A DNA stretch of 35,036 nt from Tyzzerella sp. UBA1042 (GCA_002316675.1 DCDZ01000003.1:25261-60296); one strand, 5' to 3'; shown: positions 1 through 8,050, counted from the stretch's first letter. Program-made: numbers and translations. The notes: generated from the letters alone by a model not told the origin.

Positions 1-29
1 GGCTGACTCCTTCACCGCAAAGCATTTGC

Positions 30-58
30 ATCATATAGGAATTTTCTTTTTATTGCAA
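30..58 (-). promoter_or_regulatory. Candidate sigma-A promoter for a gene beyond the left edge
   Basis: On the minus strand TTGCAA (53-58) and TATGAT (30-35) are separated by 17 bases, a good vegetative promoter match. An AAGGAG-like stretch lies near position 10-15, so a leftward gene probably begins just outside the window. The gene itself cannot be seen. The rest of 1-195 is AT-rich and holds no gene I can support; a short T/A-rich hairpin at 175-190 could weakly end nusB transcription. Confidence 0.5.
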
Positions 59-195
59 TTTTATTCCGCTTTTCCTCAAAAGTGTTTTAAAGCGTTCAAA
101 CTTAACATAACCTTTTTTTCAAATCTAACCGCAGTAGTTCTGCTTATTCCACCAAAACAAGAAATGCGCAGTGCTTTTTGCCTGCAAAAACCCAT

Positions 196-597
196 TTATT
201 TTACAACCTTGCCTAAAATTCCATTGATAAAGCCCGGGGCTTCATCGGAACTGAATTTCTTTGCCAGCTCCACCGCTTCATTGATGGCAACACCTACCGG
301 GGTATCCTCACCAAAGCGAAGCTCATACACGGCCAAACGAAGAATAGCCAAATCCACCTTCGACATTCTGTCGGTATTCCAGCCCTTGGCAGATTCCCCA
401 ATGATGAGGTCAATTTCCTTTAAATGGCTTCTTGTTCCTTCCACCTCGTTTACAATAAACTGCTTATCTTCTTCTTCCACAGGCTCTTTTTTTTCGGCAA
501 AAAAGATTTCTTTTACCTGTTCATATTCCTCCTCCTGATTAAAATCCATCTGGAACAGAAGGAAAAACGCATTTTTTCTGGCATTTCTACGACTCAT
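196..597 (-). CDS. nusB: Transcription antitermination protein NusB
   Basis: This 133-residue protein has the normal NusB length and fold signature. It opens with the basic RNA-binding segment SRRNARKNAFFLLFQMDF and ends with the conserved helix around VAINEAVELAKKF and GFINGILGKV. NusB pairs with S10 (NusE) on boxA RNA and supports antitermination of rRNA operons. The start is the ATG at 597, because GGAGG lies about 9 bases upstream; a longer reading frame to 666 runs through the intergenic hairpin and has no ribosome site. It lies 77 bases downstream of asp23 and is probably cotranscribed from the promoter at 1121-1149. In many Clostridia xseA follows nusB, but here nothing does within the window. 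Confidence 0.95.
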   Translation of the reverse strand: MSRRNARKNAFFLLFQMDFNQEEEYEQVKEIFFAEKKEPVEEEDKQFIVNEVEGTRSHLKEIDLIIGESAKGWNTDRMSKVDLAILRLAVYELRFGEDTPVGVAINEAVELAKKFSSDEAPGFINGILGKVVK

Positions 598-631
598 AGT
601 TTTAAATCCTCCATAAAAATTAAAAGGACAA

Positions 632-658
632 ATACCACCCCTGAATTTGGAGTGGTAT
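632..658 (-). terminator. Hairpin between asp23 and nusB (weak terminator or attenuator)
   Basis: ATACCACCCC (632-641) and GGAGTGGTAT (649-658) form a 10-bp stem with one mismatch and a 7-base loop. In the minus direction it sits just after the asp23 stop codon and is followed by a U-rich but interrupted tract. It may partly terminate asp23 mRNA, reducing nusB expression, or protect the 3' end. Confidence 0.5.
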
Positions 659-674
659 CCTGACAATTCACTGT

Positions 675-1040
675 TTATAATTCTTCTGCAGTCTTCACGG
701 CTTTTTCTTTCACAATACCCGAAACACTCACATTCACCACGGGGACATTCAGCCCCGTCATGGTTTCCACTGCATTTTTAATCTTCTTTTGCACTTCTTC
801 CGCAACCAATTGAACCTTTGTACCAAAGTTTACGATAATATCCATATCCAGAACCACATCGTTCTCATCTTTGGCAACCTTTACGCATCTCGTTTGTCCC
901 TTCTTGCCAAAAAGCTCTGTCAAAGCCTTTGTTGCATTCCCGGAAACGCCCTCAACCTCAAGGGCAGCAGTGACTGCAATGACCCCAATCACCTCATCTG
1001 CAATCTCAATTTGGCCGCTCATCTCTTTATTTTCAGACAT
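675..1040 (-). CDS. Asp23/Gls24 family envelope stress protein
   Basis: A 121-residue Asp23/Gls24 (DUF322) protein, recognised from the segment GQIEIADEVIGVIAVTAALEV followed by EGVSGN and the later block DMDIIVNFGTKV. In Staphylococcus Asp23 is membrane-tethered and linked to cell-envelope stress. In Clostridia the gene commonly sits between spoIIIA and nusB, as it does here, and its role there is unknown. The ATG at 1040 is chosen because AGGAGG lies 8 bases upstream; the TTG at 1046 is too close to that site. A consensus-like promoter lies about 80 bases upstream, so expression need not depend on the sporulation operon. Confidence 0.9.
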   Translation of the reverse strand: MSENKEMSGQIEIADEVIGVIAVTAALEVEGVSGNATKALTELFGKKGQTRCVKVAKDENDVVLDMDIIVNFGTKVQLVAEEVQKKIKNAVETMTGLNVPVVNVSVSGIVKEKAVKTAEEL

Positions 1041-1120
1041 TTTCAATACCTCCTGTCTTCTTTATGCATCATTCTATACATTCGTAGAAAATTCATACAC
1101 AATAAGCATTACTGGCAATC

Positions 1121-1149
1121 ATTATAACAGAAAAAGGAATTGAATGCAA
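1121..1149 (-). promoter_or_regulatory. Sigma-A type promoter of asp23-nusB
   Basis: TTGCAT (minus strand, 1144-1149) is followed after exactly 17 bases by a perfect TATAAT (1121-1126). The predicted transcript starts near 1114 and gives a leader of about 75 bases to the asp23 start. This suggests vegetative transcription independent of spoIIIA. Confidence 0.8.
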
Positions 1150-1482
1150 TGCAATATACATTCTTTAAACATAGATCAAGAAATAAAATTAAGCGGCCTC
1201 ATAGGAACGAAAATAACCAACGGCAGTTTTGCCGCCGTGCACTTGTCAAGCCCCCTGAAACTAGCAAATGGGATACCTGCTTTGTCACAGCTGCAAAACC
1301 GTTTTTAGTCTATTTCTGTTCTATTTTAGCCGCCTAACGTCTCAATTATTTATGCCGAAGAAGAAACCACACTTTTTTTAGCCAAGGAAAGCCCCTCTTT
1401 TTTTCTGAAAGGAACCCAAATATCAACCTACCTCGGCCATGCATTTTCATGCTCATTGCTGCATTGATATTACATAATTCCT
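1150..1482. other. Intergenic gap with no assignable gene
   Basis: About 330 bases separate spoIIIAH from the asp23 promoter. There is no open frame with a ribosome site. It has GC-rich patches, including a small CGGCA/TGCCG hairpin near 1220-1234, and a 15-mer shared with the gap at 31351-31365. No convincing terminator for spoIIIAH was found. A small RNA cannot be excluded, but I recognise no family. Confidence 0.4.
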
Positions 1483-2118
1483 TTATTTTTTCAAAGGATT
1501 GATTCTGATTTGATCCGCCTTAAATCCGGTTTTCCGTTTTACAATATCCTCAATCTGTGCAAGTTCTGCATCGGTGAGTTGTTCCTTATCCACCACTACA
1601 TCCACCGTTTCGTCATCAATACGCACATACGCCTCGGTAAAGCCCTTGGCCTCAATCATCGCCTCTGCGGCCGTCTCTTTTTCAATCCGCTCCTGCAGCT
1701 GCAGCATACTGTCACCGCATTTATCCTTCTGGCTTTGGCTTACATTTTCATTGTTCATCATTTCCGTTAAAATGTCCTTTTGCTTTGCCCTTGCCTGCTC
1801 TCGGTCCAGCTTTGCTTCAGCAAAAAACTGAGAACCGGCCAATGTGGCATCGGCAGATACAAAAACCGCCGCACCATCCCCCGTTGTATTGGAAACCTCA
1901 GCGGTAATAGGATCCAACCCGATTTCATCAGCAGATACATCATCGGGCAAGGTGTCATAATCCGTAATAACCGCCGCCGCATCCCCTTCCTCCGTAAGCT
2001 GCAATGCCGTTTTTGTCTCTTCAGAGGCCTTGCTGTCTTGAAAGTTTAAGTACCCTGCTGCGGCAATCATAACCGCCAGCGCCGTAACCACTACTTGATT
2101 TCTTTTAATAACAAACAT
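1483..2118 (-). CDS. spoIIIAH: Stage III sporulation protein AH
   Basis: A 211-residue SpoIIIAH, last gene of the operon. One N-terminal membrane helix (about residues 8-26) is followed by an acidic linker and a C-terminal ring-building (YscJ/FliF-like) domain ending in GFKADQIRINPLKK. In Bacillus subtilis this domain binds forespore SpoIIQ across the intermembrane space and forms the channel that keeps the engulfed forespore active. The start ATG is preceded by AAGGGGG at a usual distance. The gap to spoIIIAG is 12 bases, consistent with one transcript. Length and topology match the family. Confidence 0.96.
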   Translation of the reverse strand: MFVIKRNQVVVTALAVMIAAAGYLNFQDSKASEETKTALQLTEEGDAAAVITDYDTLPDDVSADEIGLDPITAEVSNTTGDGAAVFVSADATLAGSQFFAEAKLDREQARAKQKDILTEMMNNENVSQSQKDKCGDSMLQLQERIEKETAAEAMIEAKGFTEAYVRIDDETVDVVVDKEQLTDAELAQIEDIVKRKTGFKADQIRINPLKK

Positions 2119-2130
2119 CTTTTTTCCCCC

Positions 2131-2688
2131 TTATTTCATTTTTAATACTGCAATTTTATGAGCCGGTACATCCAATAATGCCTGTGCCGCACTGTTTAAC
2201 GCCTGACAAACCACGGCATTATCGCCACCCTCTGCCACAATCACCACCCCTTCCACCCGAGGCGCGTTCTCCGTCAGTACCAAAGGAGAGGTATTGCCCT
2301 TTCCATCCTCAAGCATAACCACCGTTGTTTCCTTTTGTTGACTTTCACTGGTTCGTCCCCCTTCCTCCGTGCGGGACTCCTCCGTCTTTTCTTCCCGGGC
2401 TACAATGCTCTCCGTATTTACACGAAACGTGAGCATTACGTCAACCTGTCCCGCCCCTTGAATATTGGAAAGTATCTGTGCCATACGGCTTTCCATGTCC
2501 TGTTCATTTAACGTATGTACCTCTGCTGTCTGCTTTGCTGTATTGACCTCCGCCTCCTGTTTTTCTTCCGGGAAAAAGGTTTTCCCTATGATGATCAAAA
2601 GCACACCAATCAGCAGTGCCAAAAGGATATTATTGCCTGTCTTCTTATTTTCCGGCCGGAATAATTCCCGCCAAAAATCTTTTTGCAT
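2131..2688 (-). CDS. spoIIIAG: Stage III sporulation protein AG
   Basis: A 185-residue SpoIIIAG with one membrane helix at about residues 21-39 and a C-terminal ring-forming domain (RMAQILSNIQGAGQVDVMLTF, then VEGVVIVAEGG and VPAHKIAVLKMK). The family forms a large ring in the mother-cell membrane as part of the SpoIIIA-SpoIIQ complex. Between residues about 98 and 125 lies a stretch rich in Glu, Thr, Ser and Gln, a low-complexity insertion typical of clostridial versions. AAGGGTGA precedes the ATG, and the gene follows spoIIIAF after 20 bases. Confidence 0.96.
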   Translation of the reverse strand: MQKDFWRELFRPENKKTGNNILLALLIGVLLIIIGKTFFPEEKQEAEVNTAKQTAEVHTLNEQDMESRMAQILSNIQGAGQVDVMLTFRVNTESIVAREEKTEESRTEEGGRTSESQQKETTVVMLEDGKGNTSPLVLTENAPRVEGVVIVAEGGDNAVVCQALNSAAQALLDVPAHKIAVLKMK

Positions 2689-2708
2689 CTTCCCTCACCC
2701 TTCTTTCG

Positions 2709-3212
2709 TTATTTTCCCACCGTTACTGCTTCTTCCGCCAACCCATATCTCTTGGCAGCATAGGTTTGTATTTTTCCTGCATTCTCTCCGGGATAGCTGA
2801 TAACAATGCTTTGTATCATGCCGTAATCCTCATCCTCAAAATCTTGACAAAAGGTTATGTTTACCCATTCTATGTCCTCATATTTTTTTGTCAGATCCTC
2901 TTTCACCCTTTCCTCCAGCACTTGACCATAGGCTGCAGAGATGCGCTCATGCTCCATTTCCTCGTAGTCCTGGGCAGACAGAAAGCTTTTCTCCATACGC
3001 ACCTGATTTTGCAGCAAACCAAGCTCCATATGCCCTTTGTCCGTCCCAAACACACGCAAAAACGGGTTGATCACAGCCGTTAATACCAGTACCCCCAGAA
3101 CCAATTCCACATACTTGCGAAAAGAGCCTTCGGGCATCAGCATACAAGCCAGCGCGGAGAATATGGTCAAAGCTGTTATAGTTTTTATATATGCGCCTAA
3201 AGCCTCCATCAT
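2709..3212 (-). CDS. spoIIIAF: Stage III sporulation protein AF
   Basis: A 167-residue SpoIIIAF. Two N-terminal membrane helices (about residues 7-28 and 34-52) are followed by the family segment VINPFLRVF and a soluble C-terminal domain with an alternating charged helix and a beta-rich end. It is a membrane component of the SpoIIIA channel complex. Two adjacent ATG codons are possible starts; the first, at 3212, is 9 bases from AGGAGG. The gene sits 13 bases after spoIIIAE. Confidence 0.95.
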   Translation of the reverse strand: MMEALGAYIKTITALTIFSALACMLMPEGSFRKYVELVLGVLVLTAVINPFLRVFGTDKGHMELGLLQNQVRMEKSFLSAQDYEEMEHERISAAYGQVLEERVKEDLTKKYEDIEWVNITFCQDFEDEDYGMIQSIVISYPGENAGKIQTYAAKRYGLAEEAVTVGK

Positions 3213-3225
3213 TCCAAACTCCCTC

Positions 3226-4323
3226 CTATAAGCCGCCTAAAAGTAGCAGGGCTGAAAAAAGAAACATACCCTCTGTGAGGAAGATCACACCCAATAATAA
3301 AGCCGTGTAATCCCCTGCGGCACTGATGCATTCAACCAATCTTTCCTCACAAATAAACTCCGATGCCGCCGCCGTCACCTTAAACACCAGCATAATAACG
3401 GCAAGCTTCACCAGCAACGGAATGCACAGCAGCAAAAGAAAAATTGCCGCCCCCACCAAGGTTCCGCTTTTCAAGGTTTTGGCAACAGCCGCCGCTGTTT
3501 CCACCGCACCACCCATCACATCCCCCACAACAGGCACGGAGCCTACGGCGATTTTGGCAGTTTTTGCAGCCAAGCCATTCAAAGCCCCTCCCCCAATTTT
3601 TTGCAGGGAAAGCAAAAGCATAAAAAGAATGGAAGCGCCCTTGAGCGTCCAAGAAATACCTTGGCGGAATAGCTGAGCAAAGCGGGAAAGAATCGGTTTT
3701 TCGGCGATATGATCCGCCATTTCTAAAGCCACAGCCAGCAGAATTGCCGGTACAATCACATCTCTGATTCCAAAGGATAATATCGTCGAGCCTCCCATAA
3801 TAGTGGGCCCCATTAAAGCCGTTTGGGTAAAATTTCCGCCGGAAACAGAAAGAATTAAAAACACAGGCAGCATTCCCAGAAAAACCTTGCAAGTGCTGTC
3901 AACCCGCTCCACTACTGTGGAGGAAATGCTATAAAACGAGGTGATAATCACCACAATTAGCACCATATAGCAAACATAAAAACCCATTTCCCCCACCGAC
4001 TTTCCATGGAAGGAACTGCTCAGCTGTTTTAAAACAGCACTAAGTATGACAACCAAAAGCAATTGCGTAAGTAAACGGGCTTGGGTTTTAAACTCTCCAA
4101 AGGCCAAATCCCCGATGGTACGGGGTAAATCTTCAAAAGAAAAAGAATACTCCCCGGAAATAATATCCCGCACAAGGGAGGAAAAGCTTGTCCCGTCGTC
4201 CAAACGGACCTCCACATTCTCCAACCCTAAGGAATCCAGCTGGCTTTCCAACAAGTCTTCCGCATAAGCGGGAGAAGGAAATAGGCTAAGGAATACCAAA
4301 AATATGATGCAAATCCTTTTCAT
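3226..4323 (-). CDS. spoIIIAE: Stage III sporulation protein AE
   Basis: A 365-residue polytopic SpoIIIAE, the largest membrane component of the SpoIIIA complex. It begins with a signal peptide (hydrophobic residues 4-17, likely cleavage after AYA at about 21). An extracytoplasmic segment and roughly seven hydrophobic helices follow. Glycine-rich family stretches around VPVVGDVMGGAVETAAAVAKT and GPTIMGGSTILSFGIRD are visible. The start is set by GAGGAGG just upstream. Length is slightly shorter than the B. subtilis protein but covers the whole family. Spacing to spoIIIAD is 12 bases. Confidence 0.96.
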   Translation of the reverse strand: MKRICIIFLVFLSLFPSPAYAEDLLESQLDSLGLENVEVRLDDGTSFSSLVRDIISGEYSFSFEDLPRTIGDLAFGEFKTQARLLTQLLLVVILSAVLKQLSSSFHGKSVGEMGFYVCYMVLIVVIITSFYSISSTVVERVDSTCKVFLGMLPVFLILSVSGGNFTQTALMGPTIMGGSTILSFGIRDVIVPAILLAVALEMADHIAEKPILSRFAQLFRQGISWTLKGASILFMLLLSLQKIGGGALNGLAAKTAKIAVGSVPVVGDVMGGAVETAAAVAKTLKSGTLVGAAIFLLLLCIPLLVKLAVIMLVFKVTAAASEFICEERLVECISAAGDYTALLLGVIFLTEGMFLFSALLLLGGL

Positions 4324-4335
4324 TTTCCCCCTCCT

Positions 4336-4719
4336 CTATATTAAATTCATGACCAGCTCCAACAAAGCCGTTAATACCGGCGCAGATGCGGCCATAATTA
4401 GAATTTTCCCCGCCAATTCAACCTTTGCAGCAACGGCGCCTTCCCCGGCATCCGCACAAAGCTGTGCGCCGAATTGAGCCAAATATGCAATCCCAATGAC
4501 CTTAAGTACAATTCCAAAATATCCGCTGCTGACCCCCGCCTGATCTGCGGCATCTCTTAAAAGTGAGATTAATCCGCTCAACGGCGGGCAAATTGTGAAA
4601 AAAATCAAAACCCCCACCGCTACAGAGACTAAAAGACTCATTTGTGGATTTTCCTTTTTTAGCATCACCGCAAATATCACACCAACCAGTCCCAGCGCAA
4701 CGATTCGCCCCATTTCCAT
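4336..4719 (-). CDS. spoIIIAD: Stage III sporulation protein AD
   Basis: A 127-residue SpoIIIAD, a small membrane protein with about four hydrophobic helices. The family features GLVGVIFAVMLKKENPQMS at the N-terminus and GIAYLAQFGAQLCADAGEGA in the middle are clear. It is related to SpoIIIAC and probably arose by duplication; both are core membrane parts of the SpoIIIA complex. The first ATG is used because AAGGGGG lies 7 bases upstream. Confidence 0.96.
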   Translation of the reverse strand: MEMGRIVALGLVGVIFAVMLKKENPQMSLLVSVAVGVLIFFTICPPLSGLISLLRDAADQAGVSSGYFGIVLKVIGIAYLAQFGAQLCADAGEGAVAAKVELAGKILIMAASAPVLTALLELVMNLI

Positions 4720-4731
4720 GGCTTGACCCCC

Positions 4732-4926
4732 TTAAAGCTGAAATAATGTTTGCACCGTTTCAAAAAGCGTGCTGATATATTGAATCACCCAGAACAAAAC
4801 CACCACAAGCCCTGCCAAGGTAGTCATCATCGCCTGCTCTTCCCTGCCGGCACGGATGAGCACCTGATTTAGCACTGCAACCAAAATGCCCACCGCCGCA
4901 ATACGAAATACAATATTAATATCCAT
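4732..4926 (-). CDS. spoIIIAC: Stage III sporulation protein AC
   Basis: A 64-residue SpoIIIAC with two membrane helices. The segment FRIAAVGILVAVLNQVLIRAG and the following EEQAMMTTLAGLVVVL are the family signature. Length is normal for the family. AGAGGT precedes the ATG. It lies 12 bases before spoIIIAD and 21 bases after spoIIIAB. Confidence 0.96.
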   Translation of the reverse strand: MDINIVFRIAAVGILVAVLNQVLIRAGREEQAMMTTLAGLVVVLFWVIQYISTLFETVQTLFQL

Positions 4927-4947
4927 CGTCTACCTCTCCCCCTATGC

Positions 4948-5469
4948 TTACAGTAACGTGATCACCAGCAGAAGACCGCTGAGCACCCCCATGCTGTAAT
5001 ATAATTTTCCATTCTTTTCTAACCGTTTTTTGATACTCTCCTGCTGCTCCCGCAAATAATGCAAAAGCATATCCATGCTGCCTTCCCGCTGTTCCTTTTC
5101 TATAAAGCCCAAGGTCTTTCCGAAGGCAAGCAGCTCCTCTAAATCTACGGCGCTTAAATAAGATTTTTTGCCTAGACGCAGCCAGATGCTCTCCCAAATT
5201 TCTTCTGCGGAATTTCCCTGCCGCTCCGCCATTTTGGCAGAAATTTCTTGAAAAGCCTGGCCGGTGATCCCGCCTGTTTTCCAACTGATTTGTTCTAAAA
5301 GCTCTGTCAGAGGCGTTCCCAGATAGGAAATTTGATTTTTCATCAAAAGGATGCCCCGTTCAATTTCTCCCAGCTCTTTCAACCGGTATTTTTCTCTTGC
5401 CGCAAAGGCAAACCCGCATAAAGTTGTGGCGGATAAAATTAGTATGATTCCGATGCCTTGTATGATCAT
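4948..5469 (-). CDS. spoIIIAB: Stage III sporulation protein AB
   Basis: A 173-residue SpoIIIAB. A membrane helix at residues 1-22 is followed by a cytoplasmic helical domain (YRLKELGEIERGILLMKNQISY is the family entry block) and a C-terminal membrane helix (GVLSGLLLVITLL). The family resembles the GspF-type platform protein of type II secretion, matching SpoIIIAA as the partner ATPase. Its ATG overlaps the spoIIIAA TGA as ATGA, indicating translational coupling. Confidence 0.95.
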   Translation of the reverse strand: MIIQGIGIILILSATTLCGFAFAAREKYRLKELGEIERGILLMKNQISYLGTPLTELLEQISWKTGGITGQAFQEISAKMAERQGNSAEEIWESIWLRLGKKSYLSAVDLEELLAFGKTLGFIEKEQREGSMDMLLHYLREQQESIKKRLEKNGKLYYSMGVLSGLLLVITLL

Positions 5470-6410
5470 GCCCCATCCCTTCTTTCATATTGTTTTTTCC
5501 CAAAGGTATCCCAAATTTCCGCTACACTGCCTACGCCCCATTTCTTTGACAAGAACAAAATTCTCCCCTTTTCCATCTCTCCCAGCATACGGTTTATCTT
5601 TTTATTTCTCATGATACCATCCATATCATATCCATGAATCGTGGATATTAAAGTTACACCGGCATGCAATAATTCCTCCACACCAAGAAAGTCCGCCTCC
5701 TTTCCCAATTCATCCACAGCAATCACCTCCGGCGTCATACTCCTTAATAAAAAAAGCATTCCCTCTGCCTTCGGACAATTTTCCTGCACATCTGTACATG
5801 GTCCAATATCCATTTGCGGCACACCGTCCTTCATGGCCGCAAGCTCCCCTCGTTCATCCACCACACCTACCGTATACATTTCCTCACAGCCGATGCCATA
5901 GCTTAAACATCGTATGATATCTCGCAACAGGGTTGTTTTTCCGCACCCCGGCTGAGATACAATCAAGGTATGACAAAGGCGGTTATTCTCAAATAAATAG
6001 GGAATCCAGCTTTCTGCGCAGCCATGAATTTCTCCTGCAACACGAATATTTAAGCTGCTGACTTGGCGAAGTGTCTTGACACTTCCCTCCTCCAGCACCG
6101 CTCTGCCGCAAAAGCCCACACGGTGCCCTCCTGAAACTGTTAAATATCCTTGCTTTAGTTCCTCCTCAAAGGCGTATAAGGAATAGCCGCCAAGCTTTTC
6201 TACGGCCTCCTTCATATGCCTATGTGTTATCATAAATGCTCCATTCTCATCAGAAAAAAAATATTTTCGTTTGTTGGTTTTAATATAAAGCGGCCTGTTT
6301 GCCCGCAGTCTAATCTCCTGTATCTGCTCATTTCTCTGAAATACTTCATTTTTCAACCTTTTTTCAATATCATTCGGCAATAACTTATAAATTTCAGCAA
6401 GACTCTGCAA
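5466..6410 (-). CDS. spoIIIAA: Stage III sporulation protein AA, GspE/VirB11-like ATPase
   Basis: First gene of the operon, a 314-residue cytoplasmic ATPase thought to power the SpoIIIA channel. The Walker A motif SQPGCGKTTLLRD (about residues 152-164) and the Walker B region EVIAVDELG are present, with the family motif GGHRVGFCGRA upstream. Start choice: the ATG at 6431 has no ribosome site, whereas the TTG at 6410 is 8 bases after a perfect AAGGAGG. I therefore prefer the TTG start; the longer 321-residue form is possible. A sigma-E promoter is expected upstream but I could not identify one convincingly. Confidence 0.95.
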   Translation of the reverse strand: MQSLAEIYKLLPNDIEKRLKNEVFQRNEQIQEIRLRANRPLYIKTNKRKYFFSDENGAFMITHRHMKEAVEKLGGYSLYAFEEELKQGYLTVSGGHRVGFCGRAVLEEGSVKTLRQVSSLNIRVAGEIHGCAESWIPYLFENNRLCHTLIVSQPGCGKTTLLRDIIRCLSYGIGCEEMYTVGVVDERGELAAMKDGVPQMDIGPCTDVQENCPKAEGMLFLLRSMTPEVIAVDELGKEADFLGVEELLHAGVTLISTIHGYDMDGIMRNKKINRMLGEMEKGRILFLSKKWGVGSVAEIWDTFGKKQYERRDGA

Positions 6411-6515
6411 AAGAACACCCTCCTTTTCCATATTTTAATTATTTTTTTACAAAATATCTTTTTTCCATTCATGCTTTGTGATATACTGATATAAAAATAT
6501 TTGAGAGGTGCCAAA

Positions 6516-7262
6516 ATGTTTTCTATTTTACTAGGCTTTTTTGACGCACCCGCAAGAGATTTTCTCTTGGATTTCTGCAAAACCTGCGGTCAAATCGAAG
6601 TTTCTTATGCCAGTACAAAAGAAGAATGGTTCGCTCTTTTTGAACATCAAAAATACAATTGTTTCTTTTTTAGCTTTGAAGAAGATATTATGTCAGTACG
6701 AAGTGTTATCTTCTCTTTGAGAAACCATGAGCATCATCTGCATACCCCGATCTTACTTTTTTCTACCAAAATTGAATATCTTGTCACAGCTTTTGTCCAT
6801 TGGCGATCCTGCGAATGTTTTTTGATGCCCTTGGATAACAAAAAGAAGGATGCCTTGCAGGGCCTGTTACAATACTATGTCGGCTTGTACAAAAAAATAC
6901 ACGCCTCGGAACGAAAGTTTTGTCAGATCAATACCCCCAAGGGGCTTTATAATCTCCCTTACAGTGCAGTACTCTATATTGAAAGTACAATGAAAAAATC
7001 TATGATTCATTTGAAAGACGAAGTCATTCATGTTCCATATCCTCTATATCAGGTTCGGAAAATATTCCCGGATAAAAACTTTGTGCAAACCCATCGTTCC
7101 TTTATCGTAAACCTTGAGAATATTGCCTATATTGATAAATCGAAGGAGCCTTGGGGCATATTCTTTTTTGATTCTGATAAGGAAGCTTTTGTCAGCAGAA
7201 GCCATAAAAAAACGATTCTGCGCCATTTTCCAAACCTGGAAGAAGAAACTCCAAAAAAATAG
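6516..7262 (+). CDS. LytTR-family DNA-binding regulator with degenerate receiver
   Basis: A 248-residue protein divergent from spoIIIAA. The C-terminal part (about 140-240) is a LytTR DNA-binding domain, with the characteristic sequence FVQTHRSFIVNLENIAYID and a preceding IESTMKKSMIHL strand. The N-terminal part (about 1-115) resembles a response-regulator receiver in strand pattern (FSILLGFFD, YNCFFFSF, TPILLFST, CECFLMPLD). The usual phospho-acceptor Asp after strand 3 and the Lys of the KP motif are not visible (MP instead). It may therefore act without phosphorylation. The ATG at 6516 is preferred over the TTG at 6501 because GAGAGGTG sits just upstream of it. No partner histidine kinase is nearby. 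Its targets are unknown. Confidence 0.82.
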   Translation: MFSILLGFFDAPARDFLLDFCKTCGQIEVSYASTKEEWFALFEHQKYNCFFFSFEEDIMSVRSVIFSLRNHEHHLHTPILLFSTKIEYLVTAFVHWRSCECFLMPLDNKKKDALQGLLQYYVGLYKKIHASERKFCQINTPKGLYNLPYSAVLYIESTMKKSMIHLKDEVIHVPYPLYQVRKIFPDKNFVQTHRSFIVNLENIAYIDKSKEPWGIFFFDSDKEAFVSRSHKKTILRHFPNLEEETPKK

Positions 7263-7282
7263 AACGAAACGGAGGAACGTTT

Positions 7283-7894
7283 ATGAACCCCTTTACCCTA
7301 GTTGCGTTTGGCGATAGCCTTACCTATGGATATGGCGTGTTAGACCATATTGCCTATCCCGCTTGCTTAAAAAAAGAATTTCCACAGCTGCACATTCTTA
7401 ATAAGGGTGTGAACGGAGACACAACCAGAGAAGCAGTTGCCCGTGTGAACAGGGATGTATTGTTACTGCAACCCCAAATTGTTATACTTCTCTTCGGCTC
7501 CAATGATTCTTCTTTGGCTGAGGACTACTACCGCCCCTTAATAGAATATGAAAAAAATATGCGTTCCATTACTGAACTTGTACTTTCTTTACAGCATGGA
7601 GAAGAATTTAATCATGGTACTGCACTTCCTATTTTTATAACACCCCCGCCTGTGGTTGATACGGATTTTTTCCCGTTCACAACAACAGACAGGGTGAAGA
7701 TTTATGCCGAGGCAACAAAAAAAATTGCAGCGGAATACGACTGTCCGGTGATTGATTTTTTTTCCGTCCTTTTGACCAAAAAAGAAGAAGCCTATGAGGA
7801 CTTCTTCCAGTTTGACGGCATCCATTTAAGCAATGCGGGCTACGCCTTGCTATACCCCATGATTCGGGATGTGGTTGCGGGCTATATTCAATAA
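7283..7894 (+). CDS. SGNH/GDSL-family esterase or lipase
   Basis: A 203-residue SGNH hydrolase. The four family blocks are visible: GDSLTYGYG with nucleophile Ser12, the Gly block NKGVNGDTT (about 40-48), the Asn block LLFGSNDSS (Asn74) and the catalytic pair in DGIHLSNAGY (Asp178, His181). The length is typical of TesA/arylesterase-like members. There is no signal peptide, so it is probably cytoplasmic. The substrate cannot be predicted. The ATG has GGAGG 7 bases upstream. It follows the LytTR gene by 20 bases, likely as a two-gene operon ending at the terminator at 7947-8015. Confidence 0.9.
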   Translation: MNPFTLVAFGDSLTYGYGVLDHIAYPACLKKEFPQLHILNKGVNGDTTREAVARVNRDVLLLQPQIVILLFGSNDSSLAEDYYRPLIEYEKNMRSITELVLSLQHGEEFNHGTALPIFITPPPVVDTDFFPFTTTDRVKIYAEATKKIAAEYDCPVIDFFSVLLTKKEEAYEDFFQFDGIHLSNAGYALLYPMIRDVVAGYIQ

Positions 7895-7946
7895 TGCTCT
7901 GTGTCTTCCTTGGTTCGGTGGGAGACTTTGTATTTCCACTCTTTAT

Positions 7947-8015
7947 GGCTTTGTATTTGTGAAAGAAGCAGTTTTTACGAAACAGCACCCTTCACAAATA
8001 TAAAGCCCTTTTTCT
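7947..8015 (+). terminator. Terminator after the SGNH hydrolase gene
   Basis: Arms 7947-7963 and 7991-8007 form a 17-bp stem with a single G-U pair, followed by CTTTTTC. It ends the plus-strand LytTR-SGNH unit. Confidence 0.8.
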
Positions 8016-8050
8016 GTCACCGCTTATTTTCAGACCCTTATGTTGAACCA

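Noticed and set aside
1140..1337. 65-residue plus-strand open frame in the asp23-spoIIIAH gap
   Set aside because: No ribosome site, no family signature, and its start overlaps the asp23 promoter on the opposite strand.
6411..6515. Possible sigma-E promoter of spoIIIA and sigma-A promoter of the LytTR gene in the divergent region
   Set aside because: AT-rich sequence offers TATACT (6482-6487) and GATATT-like words, but no pair has both good elements and spacing.
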